DNA of 64,000 nt from Gemmobacter caeruleus. Its GTDB lineage: Bacteria > Pseudomonadota > Alphaproteobacteria > Rhodobacterales > Rhodobacteraceae. Shown piece by piece: positions 28,604 to 39,820 of this stretch. Position 1 is the first letter of the stretch; the number at the start of each line of letters is the position of its first letter. The stretch covers positions 310,001-374,000 of the forward strand of contig NZ_VKKX01000022.1 in assembly GCF_008271655.1 (NCBI RefSeq), read 5' to 3'. The notes under the pieces were generated by a model. It was not told where the DNA came from and did not search any database. It saw only the letters and a list, made by a program, of their open reading frames with translations. The translations under genes and the position numbers were made by a program.

Positions 28604-29368
28604 CAAGGGTGAAGAACAGCCGCCGAAACGGCATCAGCGCGCGCCCGTCCGCCAGCGGCGGATAGGCCCCGGCCAGCGCGGCGTCATAGGCCGCGAGATA
28701 GGGCGCCACCTCATCCGCGTTCAGACGCGCAACGATCGGCCGCATCGCGGTGCTTTCGGTAAAGCGGCGTACCGGATGGGCGGCGGCATCGGCGGGCAAG
28801 GCTTGCAGATAGGTGGTTTCCCAGACGCTGACCGCGCCCAGGGGCGCCAGCATCGCCCAGTATTCGCCGAGCGGGGCCACGGGTGCGGGCGGCGGGTCGG
28901 GCGAAAAACGGTCGGGGAACAGCCGCGCCGCAACCTGATGCAGCAGCATATGCGAGGGCGCCGCCCCCTGCCCCGGCATCTGCACCGCCAGAACCCCGCC
29001 CGGCGCCAGCAGCCCCGCCAGACGCGGCATCAGCCGGGCGTGACCGGGCAGCCATTGCAGCGCCGCATTGGAAAAGATCAGCGCGGGCGGCGTCTCGGGG
29101 TGCCAGGTGGCGATATCGGCCTCGTGCAGCGCCTCATAGCCCCGCGCCTGCGCCAGCATGGCAGGCGAGTCATCAACCCCGATCAGCCGCCGGTCGGCGA
29201 AGGCCTGCCGCAGCGCCGGCCCCACCGCACCATCGCCGCAGACCAGATCGACCACATCGCCCGCCGGCAGCGGCCCGACCTGCGCCAGAAGGTCCAAGGC
29301 CGGGCGCAAACGCAAACCCCGGAACCTTGCATAGGCCCCGGGGTTCCAATCCTGTCCGGCGTGGCCGC

Positions 29369-29372
<4 letters not shown>
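28593..29372 (-). CDS. SAM-dependent methyltransferase, trans-aconitate 2-methyltransferase-like
   Basis: A 259-residue class I methyltransferase resembling Tam. N-terminal [26 protein letters not shown] motif [12 protein letters not shown] (the usual DLGCGPG is altered to DLVCGDG), motif [26 protein letters not shown] and the C-terminal [14 protein letters not shown] match that family, which methylates trans-aconitate to protect aconitase. The altered glycine loop still has enough glycines to bind SAM. Its ATG overlaps the ftsH stop by 4 bp, so it is translated as the last gene of the ftsH transcript. Substrate is a family inference. Confidence 0.85.
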
Positions 29373-31276
<1,904 letters not shown>

Positions 31277-31371
31277 GAGGGAACTCCTTGGTGTCGTGCC
31301 GGCGCGCCGGGCTTTGGGGGCCAAGACACGGAAGGCTGGGCGCGTGCGGAATGCGCGCGGCGTTTCGTCCT

Positions 31372-31399
31372 AAAATAGACATCTCGCGCGGGGGTTCAA
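31372..31399 (-). promoter_or_regulatory. Predicted promoter of ftsH
   Basis: Minus strand TTGAAC (31399-31394), 16-bp spacer, TATTTT (31377-31372). The TTGAA element would also suit a heat-shock sigma factor, which is plausible for ftsH. The predicted leader is about 90 nt. The -35 box overlaps the tilS stop codon. Confidence 0.4.
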
Positions 31400-32640
31400 T
31401 GCGCCAAGATGAACATTCCGAAATCAGGTCGCAACTGTGCCTGCCAAAGCGGGTCCGGCCGGGCCAGCGGCGCGGCAATCAGCCGCGCGCCCTGCCAGAC
31501 AGCGGGGGTGACGATCAGCGCCTCGCGCGGGCCATGGGCGCGCCAGTCGGCGCATTGTGCAAGGCCCGACGCCCCGAGCGCCGCGATGGTCTGGCCGGGG
31601 GCAAAGGGGCCGGTCACCTGCCAGCGGTGATCCCAGATGCCGCCGGGGGCGACCGGGCCCATGGCGGCGCGGGCCTCGCGCGTGATGGCGATGCGGCCGG
31701 CGCGCGGGCGAAAGCGCAGCCCGGCCAGCGTGGCGTCGCGACCCTGATCCAGCGCGAGGTCCAGCCGCGCAACCTGGGCCGCGCGGGGCGGATAGCCGCC
31801 GCCCCCCATCCAGAGCGTCATCGCGACCAGCAGGCGCCGGCGCAGTTCGGCGGGCAGCGCGACCCAGTCGGCGCGCGCGACCGACAGCGCGCCGGCGCTC
31901 TCGGTCAGGCAGTCCGCGGCTCGGTGCGTGGCCGCCTGCACCACCCCCCGCGCCGCTGCCAGATGGGCGATGCTGTCGGCCAGCCGATCGACCGTGATGC
32001 CCAGCGGGGCCAGCGCCGCCAGCGCGCGCCGCGCCTTGACCCGGGTGAAGCGGTCATTGTCATTGCCGGGATCGTCGATCCAGCCGATGCCCTGCCGCCG
32101 CAGCCAGGCCCGCAATTCGGCGCGCGTGACGCCCAGCAGGGGCCGGTGCCAACGGATGCCCTGATCCTGCCATTGCGGGCGCATGCCCGACAGCCCCTCC
32201 AGCCCCGCCGCGCGGCCAAGGTTCATCAGGAAGGATTCGGCATCGTCATCGGCGGTATGGCCAAGCGCCACATCGTAGAGGCCCCGCGCCCGCGCCCAAT
32301 CGGCGATCAGCGTGGCGCGGGCGCGGCGGGCCTGATCCATCAGGTTGCCGGTCGGTGCCGGCCCGTGCCATTGCAGCGTGACATGCGGCAGGCCCAGCCC
32401 GGCACAAAACGCGGCCACCCCCGCCGCCTCGGCCGCGCTTTCGGGGCGCAGGCCGTGATCGACCGTCACCACATGCAACGCCAGCCCCGCCCGGGGGGGC
32501 AGCCGGTGCAACAGATGCAACAGCGCCACCGAATCGCCGCCACCCGACACCGCCACCCCCAAAGGCAAAGGCGCGGCCGGATCGGGCCGCGCCTTGGCGA
32601 TGGCTTGCGCCACCCGGTCCAGAAGGGCGTCGTCGCTCAC
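31396..32640 (-). CDS. tilS: tRNA(Ile)-lysidine synthase
   Basis: A 414-residue N-type ATP pyrophosphatase that converts C34 of the AUA-reading tRNA-Ile to lysidine. The PP-loop VAVSGGGDSVALLHLL (about 28-43), VDHGLR, the GHTADDDAESFLMNLGRAAGLEGLSGM block and RPLLGVTRAELRAWL are diagnostic. The C-terminal substrate-binding region is more diverged. A GTG start overlaps the cpoB stop by 4 bp (GTGA), showing translational coupling. Downstream is ftsH after 119 bp. Gene order cpoB-tilS-ftsH is common in alphaproteobacteria. Confidence 0.93.
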   Translation of the reverse strand: MSDDALLDRVAQAIAKARPDPAAPLPLGVAVSGGGDSVALLHLLHRLPPRAGLALHVVTVDHGLRPESAAEAAGVAAFCAGLGLPHVTLQWHGPAPTGNLMDQARRARATLIADWARARGLYDVALGHTADDDAESFLMNLGRAAGLEGLSGMRPQWQDQGIRWHRPLLGVTRAELRAWLRRQGIGWIDDPGNDNDRFTRVKARRALAALAPLGITVDRLADSIAHLAAARGVVQAATHRAADCLTESAGALSVARADWVALPAELRRRLLVAMTLWMGGGGYPPRAAQVARLDLALDQGRDATLAGLRFRPRAGRIAITREARAAMGPVAPGGIWDHRWQVTGPFAPGQTIAALGASGLAQCADWRAHGPREALIVTPAVWQGARLIAAPLARPDPLWQAQLRPDFGMFILAH

Positions 32641-33455
32641 GGACAGGCGAGGCTGGCCAGCGCGGCCGAGGCATCGTTGGCCGCGGTCGAGCCGGGGAAA
32701 CGCACCCCCACCTCTTGCAGCGTCACGCAGGCCTCGGGCGTCTGCCCCAGCACCGCCAGCGCCTGCCCTAGCCGGACCAGCGCATCGCCGGCCTTGTCCC
32801 CGTCGGGCTTGCCCGAAAACGCATCCAGATAGGACCGCGCCGCATTCGCCGTATCGCCGGATTGCTTCAGCGCGTCCCCTTTCAGGATCAGCGCCTCTGG
32901 CATCAGGGGGCTGCCCGGATAGGCTTTGGCAAAGGTATCAAACTCTTGCGCGGCGGCACGAAAGTCACCCTGACCGAGCACCCCCTTGGCCCGGTCGAAT
33001 GCTTCCTGTTCGCCGACAGCCAGTTCGGCACCCCCGGAAGGCGGGGCGGTTTCAGCGGTTGGGGCAATCGTGGCCTGCGCCGCGCCGCCCAGGGGTTGCG
33101 TCGGCGGCAGGGCGCCGACATCGCCGCCCTCCAGTTCGGTCACACGAAATTCCAGATCGCCGATCCGGTTGGTGCCGTCGCTGGCCACGCGGTTCACGCG
33201 CAGTTCCACCTGTTCGGTCTGCGCGGTCAGACGCATCAGCGCCGCCTCGATCGCATCGAGCCGTTGCAGCGCATTGCCGCCGGCCGCACCGCTATTGATC
33301 GCGCCGGTGCTGACCAGCTCTTGCTTCAGCTGGGTGAACTGGGCGTTCAGCGACGCCAGCTCTCCCTTGATATCGGCCAGCGTCTGCGCCCGGTCCTGTG
33401 CGAACAGGCCGCCGGGAACCAGGCAGAGCGCCAGCGCCAGGACGCCGACCCGCAT
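32637..33455 (-). CDS. cpoB: Tol-Pal system protein CpoB (YbgF)
   Basis: A 272-residue periplasmic protein. Signal peptide to about residue 19 (GGLFA before QD), a coiled coil with heptads (residues about 20-110, LADIKGELASLNAQFTQLKQEL), a proline/alanine linker, then TPR-like repeats typical of the YbgF C-terminus (AFDRAKGVLGQGDFRAAAQEFDTFAKAYPGSPL and following). In E. coli CpoB couples peptidoglycan synthesis to outer-membrane constriction at division. The start follows the pal stop by 4 bp, and the stop overlaps tilS. Confidence 0.92.
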   Translation of the reverse strand: MRVGVLALALCLVPGGLFAQDRAQTLADIKGELASLNAQFTQLKQELVSTGAINSGAAGGNALQRLDAIEAALMRLTAQTEQVELRVNRVASDGTNRIGDLEFRVTELEGGDVGALPPTQPLGGAAQATIAPTAETAPPSGGAELAVGEQEAFDRAKGVLGQGDFRAAAQEFDTFAKAYPGSPLMPEALILKGDALKQSGDTANAARSYLDAFSGKPDGDKAGDALVRLGQALAVLGQTPEACVTLQEVGVRFPGSTAANDASAALASLACP

Positions 33456-33459
33456 CGGA

Positions 33460-33987
33460 TCAGGCCCCCGCGCCCATCGACAGCACGGTCACCGCGCGGC
33501 GGTTCTTGGCAAAGCAGGCTTCCTGCGCGCAAACCTCGATCGGGCGTTCCTTGCCATAAGAAACGGTGCGCATGCGGTTCGGCGCGATGCCCATCGAGAT
33601 CAGATAGTTCTGCACCGCCGACGCACGCCGCGCGCCAAGCGCGAGGTTGTATTCACGGGTGCCCTGTTCGTCGGCATGGCCTTCGATGATGATCGCGTAA
33701 TCGGCATTCTGTTGCAGCCATTGCGCCTGACGGGTCAGGATGGTCTGCGCCTCGGCCGAGAGGGTGGACTGGTCCACCGCGAACAGCACACGGTCGCCCA
33801 GCGTCTGCTGGAAATAGGCGATGGAGGTCGGGTCGTTCGGCCCGCCCAGACCCGCGCCATTCACGCCGCCGGCGCCATAGCCGCCATTCGCGCCCGGGCC
33901 GCCCGCGCCATAGCGGTCGGGGTTCTTGCAGGCCGCCAGGCCGATGGCGGCCACGGTGATCAGCAGGGCTTTCGTCATATACGCCAT
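33460..33987 (-). CDS. pal: Peptidoglycan-associated lipoprotein Pal
   Basis: A 175-residue outer-membrane lipoprotein. Lipobox GLAAC with the acylated cysteine at residue 20, a glycine-rich linker (about 27-50), then an OmpA-like peptidoglycan-binding domain: VLFAVDQSTLSAEAQTIL, IIIEGHADEQGTREYNLALGARRA and VSYGKERP. It anchors the outer membrane to peptidoglycan and binds TolB. ATG at 33987 is preceded by AAGGACAAGAC; ATG at 33978 is an alternative that would still give the same lipoprotein. tolB lies upstream after a 117-bp gap containing a hairpin. Confidence 0.96.
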   Translation of the reverse strand: MAYMTKALLITVAAIGLAACKNPDRYGAGGPGANGGYGAGGVNGAGLGGPNDPTSIAYFQQTLGDRVLFAVDQSTLSAEAQTILTRQAQWLQQNADYAIIIEGHADEQGTREYNLALGARRASAVQNYLISMGIAPNRMRTVSYGKERPIEVCAQEACFAKNRRAVTVLSMGAGA

Positions 33988-34067
33988 TGTCTTGTCCTTC
34001 TTTGTCCGCTCGCCGGTTCGTGCGAAGGCCACTTCGGGCCGATTGTTTCGTTCGTTCTAACAGTTTT

Positions 34068-34092
34068 GCGCCGCCGGGGAAATCGGCGGCGC
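34068..34092 (-). other. Stem-loop between tolB and pal
   Basis: Perfect 9-bp stem GCGCCGCCG / CGGCGGCGC with a 7-nt loop, 12 bp after the tolB stop. On the transcribed strand it is followed by AAAA, not T, so it is not a classical terminator. It may be an mRNA processing or stability element that separates pal, which is needed in higher amounts, from tolB. Confidence 0.5.
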
Positions 34093-34104
34093 ATCACAAG
34101 CTGA

Positions 34105-35427
34105 TCAGGGCAGCAAAGGCGACCAGGCCGGATCCGACGAGGCGGTGCCGTTCTTCACCGGGCGCAGCACGCGGCCGGTGGTATCCACGCTCCAGAGTTC
34201 CGGGTTGCCCTCGCCCGGGGGCTGACGGGTGAACATGATCACGCGGCCATTGGGCGACCAGGTCGGGCCTTCGTCGAGATAGGACGAGGTCAGCAGCTTT
34301 TCCTCGGTGCCGTCGGTCAGCATCACGCCGATATGGAAGCGGCCCTGATTCTGCTTGGTGAAGGCGATGTAATCGCCGCGCGGCGACCAGACCGGGGTGC
34401 CATAGCGCCCGGCCCCGCCGGAAATCCGCCGCGGCTCACCACCGCCGGCCGACATGATATAGAGCTGCTGGCCGCCCGAACGATCGGATTCAAACACGAT
34501 CTGGCTGCCATCCGGGCTGAACGAGGGCGCCGTCTCGATCGAGGGCGAGTCGGTCAGCTGGCTCAGCGCACCCGAGCCGATATCGAGCATGTAGATATCG
34601 GTATTGCCGCCGCGTTCCAGGCTGAACACCACGCGGCTGCCATCGGGCGAAAAGCGCGGGGCAAAGGTCATGGTGCCGGGCTGTTCGCCCAGACCGCGGA
34701 TTTGCAGGCTGGCCACATCCATCAGATAGATCTGCGGGAACCCGGTGGAGTAAGAGGTGAACAGGATCCGGTCGCCCGAGGGCGAGAAGCGCGGCGCCAG
34801 CAAGATGGAGGAGCTATCGGTCAGATAGCTGACATTGGCGCCATCGTAATCCATCACCGCCAGCCGCTTTTGCCGCTGGTTCTTCGGCCCGCTTTCGGCC
34901 ACGAAGACCACGCGACTGTCGAAATAGCCGGTCTCGCCGGTGATGCGGCTGTAAACGGCATCGGCCACCTTATGCGCCACCCGGCGCCAGCTTCCGGCAT
35001 CGCCCGCGAATTGCATGCATTCGCCCATGGTGCCATTGGCGAAAACATCATGCAGACAGAACTTGACCGCGACCTGACCGCCACCGGCCTGCACCGCGCC
35101 GGTGATCAGCGCCTGGGCGTTGATCGCCTGCCAGTCGGGGTAAGAGACCGCCGCATCGAACGAGGTCAGCCGCTGAATATAGGCGCTTTCGGGGATTTGC
35201 TCGAACATGCCGGTGCCTTGCAGATCCGACACGATCACGGCGCTGATATCGGCGGCCATCGACCCGCCGCCGCCCTCATCGGCGAAGGTCGGCAGGGCAA
35301 AGGGCATCGGCTCGATCACCGGGCTGCCCAGCGTGATCGACAGGCGGGCCTCGGCGGGGGCGACAAGGCCCAGCCCCAGCGTGGCCGCGGTCATGGCGGC
35401 GGTGAAGAAATGGCAGAGACGGCGCAT
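34105..35427 (-). CDS. tolB: Tol-Pal system beta-propeller protein TolB
   Basis: A 440-residue periplasmic protein. Signal peptide to about residue 27 (APAEA before RL), an N-terminal alpha/beta domain (about 30-160), then repeated beta-propeller blades with the [24 protein letters not shown] type repeat ([48 protein letters not shown]). TolB shuttles between Pal and TolA. ATG at 35427 has GAGGGTC upstream. The 137-bp gap to tolA contains a perfect 16-bp palindrome CCCGGGCGCGCCCGGG (35522-35537). Confidence 0.96.
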   Translation of the reverse strand: MRRLCHFFTAAMTAATLGLGLVAPAEARLSITLGSPVIEPMPFALPTFADEGGGGSMAADISAVIVSDLQGTGMFEQIPESAYIQRLTSFDAAVSYPDWQAINAQALITGAVQAGGGQVAVKFCLHDVFANGTMGECMQFAGDAGSWRRVAHKVADAVYSRITGETGYFDSRVVFVAESGPKNQRQKRLAVMDYDGANVSYLTDSSSILLAPRFSPSGDRILFTSYSTGFPQIYLMDVASLQIRGLGEQPGTMTFAPRFSPDGSRVVFSLERGGNTDIYMLDIGSGALSQLTDSPSIETAPSFSPDGSQIVFESDRSGGQQLYIMSAGGGEPRRISGGAGRYGTPVWSPRGDYIAFTKQNQGRFHIGVMLTDGTEEKLLTSSYLDEGPTWSPNGRVIMFTRQPPGEGNPELWSVDTTGRVLRPVKNGTASSDPAWSPLLP

Positions 35428-35564
35428 CTGACCCTCGTTCCTGTTCTTGCGGCGGGGTTGGTTTTCCGCCGGTATCCTGTCTGTGACAAGGGGAAAGCCG
35501 CGCGCGGCCTCCCCGGTTCCGCCCGGGCGCGCCCGGGAAATGCGTGCAAGGACAGCGGTGCGCA

Positions 35565-36788
35565 TCACAGCCCCACCCTGCCCTTGTCGAAGATCAGTTC
35601 GAGTTCCTTCCAGGTCTCGTATTTCTCGTCCGGCAGCGGGAAGCCGGGCGACCCGCAGCGCAGGATGGCGCGGCGGGCGGCCTCATAGGCCTGCCGGGTC
35701 GCCGCGTCGCCGGCATCCGACCGCGCCAGTTCGATCGAGGTCGAGACCGGCTTCTTGTCGGGGCCGATGGTCACATAGACCGAAATCACCGCGCGCTGCG
35801 CCTCGGTCGAAAGGGCGGCGACGTTCCAGCAGCGTTCCACCGCCACGCGCAGCGCATCCTTTTCGCCGGCCGACATGGGCGGGCCATTGGCGGCCAGCCC
35901 ACGCGCCGGCGGCGCATCGGTATTGGCGGCCTGCTGGTTGCTGCTGCTGCTTGCCGCGGCCTGTTCGGCCAGGGCCTGCGCCACGGCATCCTCGGTCGCC
36001 TGCTGGTCGGCGGCGTTCTGCGACGACGCGGTCTGCGCCTCGGCCGGGCGTTCGGCGGCGGGATCGGGGCGGCGCGGACGGCTGCGCGGCCGCATGGAGG
36101 CCGTGGGCGCCAGTTGCGGCGTCTCGTCGGTCTCGGTCGCCTCGGTCACGACCTCGGTCGTGGCTTCGGGCGGGGCGGCGGCCTCTTGCTGCTCCTCGGC
36201 GGGCGGGGTGTCGGGCGTGGCCTCGTCGGTCACGGCCTGCTGCACCTCTTCGGCCTCGGGCACATCCTCGGGCGGGGCCTCTTGCGGCATGGGCGCCACG
36301 CGGCTGGCCGGGCGCGGCCGCGGCCGGACCGAAGACGGGATCACCGCGACGGGCTGTTCCTGTTCGGCGGGCGGCGCCACGGGTTCGGGCACCGGCAGGG
36401 GCTGGGCCACATCCGCCTCGGGGATCGGTTCGGGCTCCGGCTCGGGTTCCGGCTGGGGCGCGGGTTCGGGCGCGGGCTGCTGCATTTCCGGCTCGGGCGG
36501 GGTCGGCTCGGGCGGGGTCGGTTCTGGCGCGGGTTCGGGCGGCTGCGGGCGCTCCGGCGGGCGGACCGAGGCGCTTGGCGCGGTTTCCGCCGGCTGTTCG
36601 GGCTGCGCGCCCCCGGCGGCAGCCATCATCGCGTCAAACTGCTCGGTCGAGATGGTGTCCACCGTCATCACCACCGGCTCGGTCGGGACCGGCGGGCGGA
36701 ACAGGATATCGCCAAACAGCACCCAGAGGATCAGAACCCCATGTCCTGTCCCCGAGATGACGAAGCTCCTGTCCATGTCGCGAAACAT
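35565..36788 (-). CDS. tolA: Tol-Pal system protein TolA, proline/glutamate-rich form
   Basis: A 407-residue inner-membrane protein spanning the periplasm. An N-terminal transmembrane helix (about 10-30, [17 protein letters not shown]), a very long low-complexity region (about 60-290) rich in Pro, Glu, Ala and Gln rather than the Lys/Ala helix of E. coli TolA, and a C-terminal TonB/TolA-like domain (about 300-400: [42 protein letters not shown]) with two cysteines that could pair. The call rests on this C-terminus and on position between tolR and tolB. ATG at 36788 follows AGGTCC and is 8 bp from tolR. Confidence 0.88.
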   Translation of the reverse strand: MFRDMDRSFVISGTGHGVLILWVLFGDILFRPPVPTEPVVMTVDTISTEQFDAMMAAAGGAQPEQPAETAPSASVRPPERPQPPEPAPEPTPPEPTPPEPEMQQPAPEPAPQPEPEPEPEPIPEADVAQPLPVPEPVAPPAEQEQPVAVIPSSVRPRPRPASRVAPMPQEAPPEDVPEAEEVQQAVTDEATPDTPPAEEQQEAAAPPEATTEVVTEATETDETPQLAPTASMRPRSRPRRPDPAAERPAEAQTASSQNAADQQATEDAVAQALAEQAAASSSSNQQAANTDAPPARGLAANGPPMSAGEKDALRVAVERCWNVAALSTEAQRAVISVYVTIGPDKKPVSTSIELARSDAGDAATRQAYEAARRAILRCGSPGFPLPDEKYETWKELELIFDKGRVGL

Positions 36789-36796
36789 GCGCGGAC

Positions 36797-37294
36797 CTAT
36801 TCGTTCGGCGCCGCAGCGCCACCCCCGGCAGCCGCGCCCATCAGGGGGCCGTTGCTGTCGGTCACCAGACCGATATTGCGGAACCCGCCCGCGTTCAGCG
36901 CGCCCATCACCTGCGCCACCCGTTCATAAGGCACGGTGCCATCGGCGCGCAGAAAGATCTTGTCCGACGTGCGTTCGGCCGCGATCGCCTGCAATTGCGG
37001 GATCAGCGCCGCCTCGTCGGCCTCGCTGTTCATCAGGAACAGCTTGCCATCGGCGGCGATGGTGATCGCCAGCGGCTCCTCCTGTTCGGTCGGCAGGCTG
37101 GCGGCGGCGGTTTCCGGCAACTGGATCGGCACGCCAACGGTGAGCATCGGCGCCGCGACCATGAAGATGATCAGCAGCACCAGCATCACGTCCACAAAGG
37201 GCGTGATGTTGATATCGGCCATGGCACTGGAATGGCCGCGACGGCGCCCGCGCCGCCCGCCCCCGCCCGATTTCTTGACGACCCCCGCCCCCAT
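36797..37294 (-). CDS. tolR: Tol-Pal system protein TolR (ExbD family)
   Basis: A 165-residue ExbD/TolR protein. After a glycine/arginine-rich cytoplasmic start, the family signature MADINITPFVDVMLVLLIIFMV holds the conserved transmembrane aspartate needed for proton-driven function with TolQ. The periplasmic part (GVPIQLPETAAASLP; IFLRADGTVPYERVAQVMGALNAGG) is typical, with a glycine/alanine tail. It starts 3 bp after tolQ and is followed 8 bp later by tolA. Confidence 0.95.
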   Translation of the reverse strand: MGAGVVKKSGGGGRRGRRRGHSSAMADINITPFVDVMLVLLIIFMVAAPMLTVGVPIQLPETAAASLPTEQEEPLAITIAADGKLFLMNSEADEAALIPQLQAIAAERTSDKIFLRADGTVPYERVAQVMGALNAGGFRNIGLVTDSNGPLMGAAAGGGAAAPNE

Positions 37295-37297
37295 GGA

Positions 37298-37987
37298 TCA
37301 GGCGTCCAGCTGGCGCGAAAGGATCGTGGCGAATTCGTCGGCGAAAGCCTCATAGCCGCCCAGGATGCGTTCGCTGTCGGCATTGAGCTTGTTGTAGAAC
37401 ACCACGGCCGGAATGGCCGCGACCAGACCGATGCCGGTCGCCATCAGCGCCTCGGCGATACCGGGGGCGACTGTCGCCAGGTCGGTGTTCTTGGTGGCGG
37501 CGATTTCGGTGAAGGCGTGCATGATGCCGTAGACCGTGCCGAACAGCCCGATGAAGGGCGCGGTGGAACCCACCGTGGCCAGAAAGCTGAGCCCGCTGTT
37601 CAGCGTCTCGCTTTCGCGGGCGATGGCCACATCCATGGCGCGGTCGATGCGCGATTGCGCCCCGGCGATCAGCCCGCCATCGGCGCGGTGACTGCGGCGC
37701 CATTCGATCATGCCGGCGGCAAAGATCTTTTCGCTCTGCCCCTCCGGCGCGGGGCCGATCTTTTCAAACAGCTCGTCCAGCGGCTCGCCCGACCAGAAGG
37801 CGCGGTCAAAGATATCGGCCTCGGCCCGGGCCGCGCGATACATGATGTGTTTGCGAATGATGATGGCCCAGGAATAGAAGGACATCACCAGAAGCCCGAT
37901 CATCACCAGTTTGACGGTGATGGTCGCGCGCGCGAAAAGGGCCAGCAGGGAGAAATCGAGTTCCTGCGCCGCCGTGACGGTTTCCAT
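37298..37987 (-). CDS. tolQ: Tol-Pal system protein TolQ (ExbB/MotA family)
   Basis: A 229-residue inner-membrane channel component with three transmembrane helices: about 25-42 (VKLVMIGLLVMSFYSWAII), about 130-155 (LATVGSTAPFIGLFGTVYGIM) and about 168-190 (GIAEALMATGIGLVAAIPAVVFYN). With TolR it converts proton motive force to movement of TolA. It is the first gene of the tolQRAB-pal-cpoB run and has a good promoter immediately upstream. Confidence 0.96.
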   Translation of the reverse strand: METVTAAQELDFSLLALFARATITVKLVMIGLLVMSFYSWAIIIRKHIMYRAARAEADIFDRAFWSGEPLDELFEKIGPAPEGQSEKIFAAGMIEWRRSHRADGGLIAGAQSRIDRAMDVAIARESETLNSGLSFLATVGSTAPFIGLFGTVYGIMHAFTEIAATKNTDLATVAPGIAEALMATGIGLVAAIPAVVFYNKLNADSERILGGYEAFADEFATILSRQLDA

Positions 37988-38040
37988 GATCTATACGCCT
38001 GCTCGTTATCCGGGTTCGTGGCGACCCGCTCTTACCAATG

Positions 38041-38070
38041 ATTCTAGCGCGGTTTGAGGGGGATTGCCAA
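38041..38070 (-). promoter_or_regulatory. Predicted promoter of tolQ
   Basis: Minus strand TTGGCA (38070-38065), 18-bp spacer, TAGAAT (38046-38041). Both boxes match the housekeeping consensus at 5 of 6 positions, the best such pair I found in the window. Predicted leader is about 45 nt. Confidence 0.65.
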
Positions 38071-38135
38071 CACAACCGCGTCATAAGGCCACAATCCGCC
38101 CATGCAAGGGCCGCAATGCTGCGGCGCGGCAACAA

Positions 38136-38531
38136 TCAGCCGGATTCGAGCGCGCGCCGCAGCGCATCAGGCAGTCGGGCGGCACGACCATCCGCGCCGA
38201 CACAGACCAGCGTGACGCGGGCGGTGAACATCGGCACCTCGCCGCGCAGCACCGCCTGATCCAGCTCGATCCGCGCGCCGCCCAGCAGGCGCAGGCCGGT
38301 GGTGACGGTCAGCAGGTCGTCATAAAGTGCAGGGCGCAGGTAATCGGCCTCGATCCGCCGCACGACGATGATGAGCCCCTGATCGGCGCGCAATTGCCGC
38401 TGGTCGATCCCCGCCTCGCGCACCCATTCCGACCGGGCGCGTTCGATGAATTTCAGGTAATTGGCGTGATAGACGATACCGCCGGCATCGGTGTCCTCGT
38501 AATAGACGCGGACGGAGAAGTGGTGGGTCAT
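38136..38531 (-). CDS. ybgC: Tol-Pal system-associated acyl-CoA thioesterase YbgC
   Basis: A 131-residue 4-hydroxybenzoyl-CoA thioesterase-type hotdog protein. The signature VYYEDTDAGGIVYHANYLKFIERARSEW, split here, includes the catalytic aspartate (DTDAGG) and the YHANYL turn. LGGARIELDQAVLRG follows. YbgC is the conserved first gene of tol-pal clusters and is thought to act on acyl-CoA or acyl-ACP thioesters. It begins 3 bp after the leucine-rich repeat gene. Between it and tolQ lies the tolQ promoter. Confidence 0.94.
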   Translation of the reverse strand: MTHHFSVRVYYEDTDAGGIVYHANYLKFIERARSEWVREAGIDQRQLRADQGLIIVVRRIEADYLRPALYDDLLTVTTGLRLLGGARIELDQAVLRGEVPMFTARVTLVCVGADGRAARLPDALRRALESG

Positions 38532-38534
38532 GGC

Positions 38535-39125
38535 TTACCGCAGACCTTGCAGAAAAGCTGAAACCTCGGCGTGATCGAACAGGATCGTGCCGTCGGGCAG
38601 CACCAGCCGATCCAGGGCGACAAGGCTGCGCAGGGGCGTCAGATCCGCGACCGAGGTGCGATCGAGATTGAGCGCGCGCAGCCCTGTCATCGCCGCAAGC
38701 GGTGTCAGGTCGCTGACGGCGGTGCCGGCGATGTTCAGGCTTTGCAGGCCGCGCAGTCGCGTGATCGGCGCCAGATCGGCCAGCGCGTTGTTGCTGAGCG
38801 ACAGCCGCCGCAGGCGCGGCAATTGCGCCAGGGATCGCCATTGATCATCGGTCAGCGCGCCCATATCGAGGGTCGCGGCGATGTTCACGCGATCCAGCCC
38901 GGGCAAAAGCGGCAAGGCGGCCAGATCATCCGGCCCCTGCACCTCGACGAGGGTGACATTGTTGGCGGGTTCGCAGATGCCCGCGATCATGGCGCCACCT
39001 TCGCAGCCATGGCGGGCCTCAAGGCGGGCACGATGCGCCGGTTCGACCGGCACCGGCCAGGTCTCGGCCCGCGCCGGCAGGGCGCCGAGGCTGGCCAAGA
39101 GCAGGACCGCCCCGACCGCCTTCAT
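38535..39125 (-). CDS. Secreted leucine-rich repeat protein
   Basis: A 196-residue protein with a signal peptide (about 1-20, LPARA before ET), two cysteines in a short N-terminal part (RHGCEGG; AGICEPA), then four to five leucine-rich repeats of about 21 residues of the internalin/SDS22 type: LPRLRRLSLSNNALADLAPI, LRGLQSLNIAGTAVSDLTPL, MTGLRALNLDRTSVADLTPL and a last one ending LDRLVLPDGT. Likely a periplasmic binding protein. It is coupled by overlap to the hypothetical gene upstream and followed 3 bp later by ybgC, so it is in the tol-pal transcript. Specific function unknown. Confidence 0.82.
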   Translation of the reverse strand: MKAVGAVLLLASLGALPARAETWPVPVEPAHRARLEARHGCEGGAMIAGICEPANNVTLVEVQGPDDLAALPLLPGLDRVNIAATLDMGALTDDQWRSLAQLPRLRRLSLSNNALADLAPITRLRGLQSLNIAGTAVSDLTPLAAMTGLRALNLDRTSVADLTPLRSLVALDRLVLPDGTILFDHAEVSAFLQGLR

Positions 39126-39739
39126 GCGCGCATCCTCGCCGCCAGGCGCAGGGCGTGGCTGGGGTCGCGGGCGACGGCAGGCAGGACGGGGGCATAGGCT
39201 GCGCGGATCACCCCGGCAATGTCGGGGCGCAGGATCACCGTTTCGCCCACCCGCGCCAGCGGCGAGGTCTCGGCAAAGGCGCGGTCAGACCAGAGCAGGA
39301 TCACCTGCGCCGCCTGCGACAGCGCCAGCGTCTCGGCCGGAATTTCCGACAGGGCGGCATCCATGCGCAGAAAGACGAAGGCCGCCTTGATCGCGCCATC
39401 GGCATCAAAGCGGAAGATGCGATATTGATTGGCACCCTGCACCGCCAGCCGCGCGCAAAGGGGCACAAGATCGGGGATCAGCCGGTCGAGATTGGGCAGC
39501 TCCGGCAGTTCGACCCAGTCGCGAAAGAAGAAGACCATGAGATTCGCGCCCAGTTCCGGGTCGGTTTCCGCCATGCGGTGCCCGGCCAGCGTCACCACCG
39601 CCTCGATCGCGCCCTTGACGATGGCGAGCGTCGCATCATCGACGCCAAAGACCACCGGCACGATGGGCCGGCCCCAGCGGGCGCAGAGATATTCGCCCGA
39701 TGCGCGGGTGAACAGGGCCTCGACGGCGGTTGCGTCCAT
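39122..39739 (-). CDS. Conserved-type hypothetical protein
   Basis: A 205-residue soluble protein I do not recognise. No signal peptide or membrane helix. It has an alpha/beta look: CARWGRPIVPVVFGVDDATL, NLMVFFFRDWVELPELPNLDRLIP, QYRIFRFDADGAIKAAFVFLRMD, and a terminal helical segment rich in Ala and Arg. Start ATG at 39739 has CAGGAG about eight bases upstream; the frame is open beyond. Its stop overlaps the leucine-rich repeat gene start (ATGA), so the two are translated together ahead of ybgC. The gene is divergent from the RbsD/FucU-like gene. Confidence 0.75.
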   Translation of the reverse strand: MDATAVEALFTRASGEYLCARWGRPIVPVVFGVDDATLAIVKGAIEAVVTLAGHRMAETDPELGANLMVFFFRDWVELPELPNLDRLIPDLVPLCARLAVQGANQYRIFRFDADGAIKAAFVFLRMDAALSEIPAETLALSQAAQVILLWSDRAFAETSPLARVGETVILRPDIAGVIRAAYAPVLPAVARDPSHALRLAARMRA

Positions 39740-39820
39740 GATGCTCTCCTGCAAGATGGGGTTGGGATAGCGTGAAACGGGGCGGCCCTCAACCTTCGCC
39801 GCCCGACGGGGGGATGCAGG

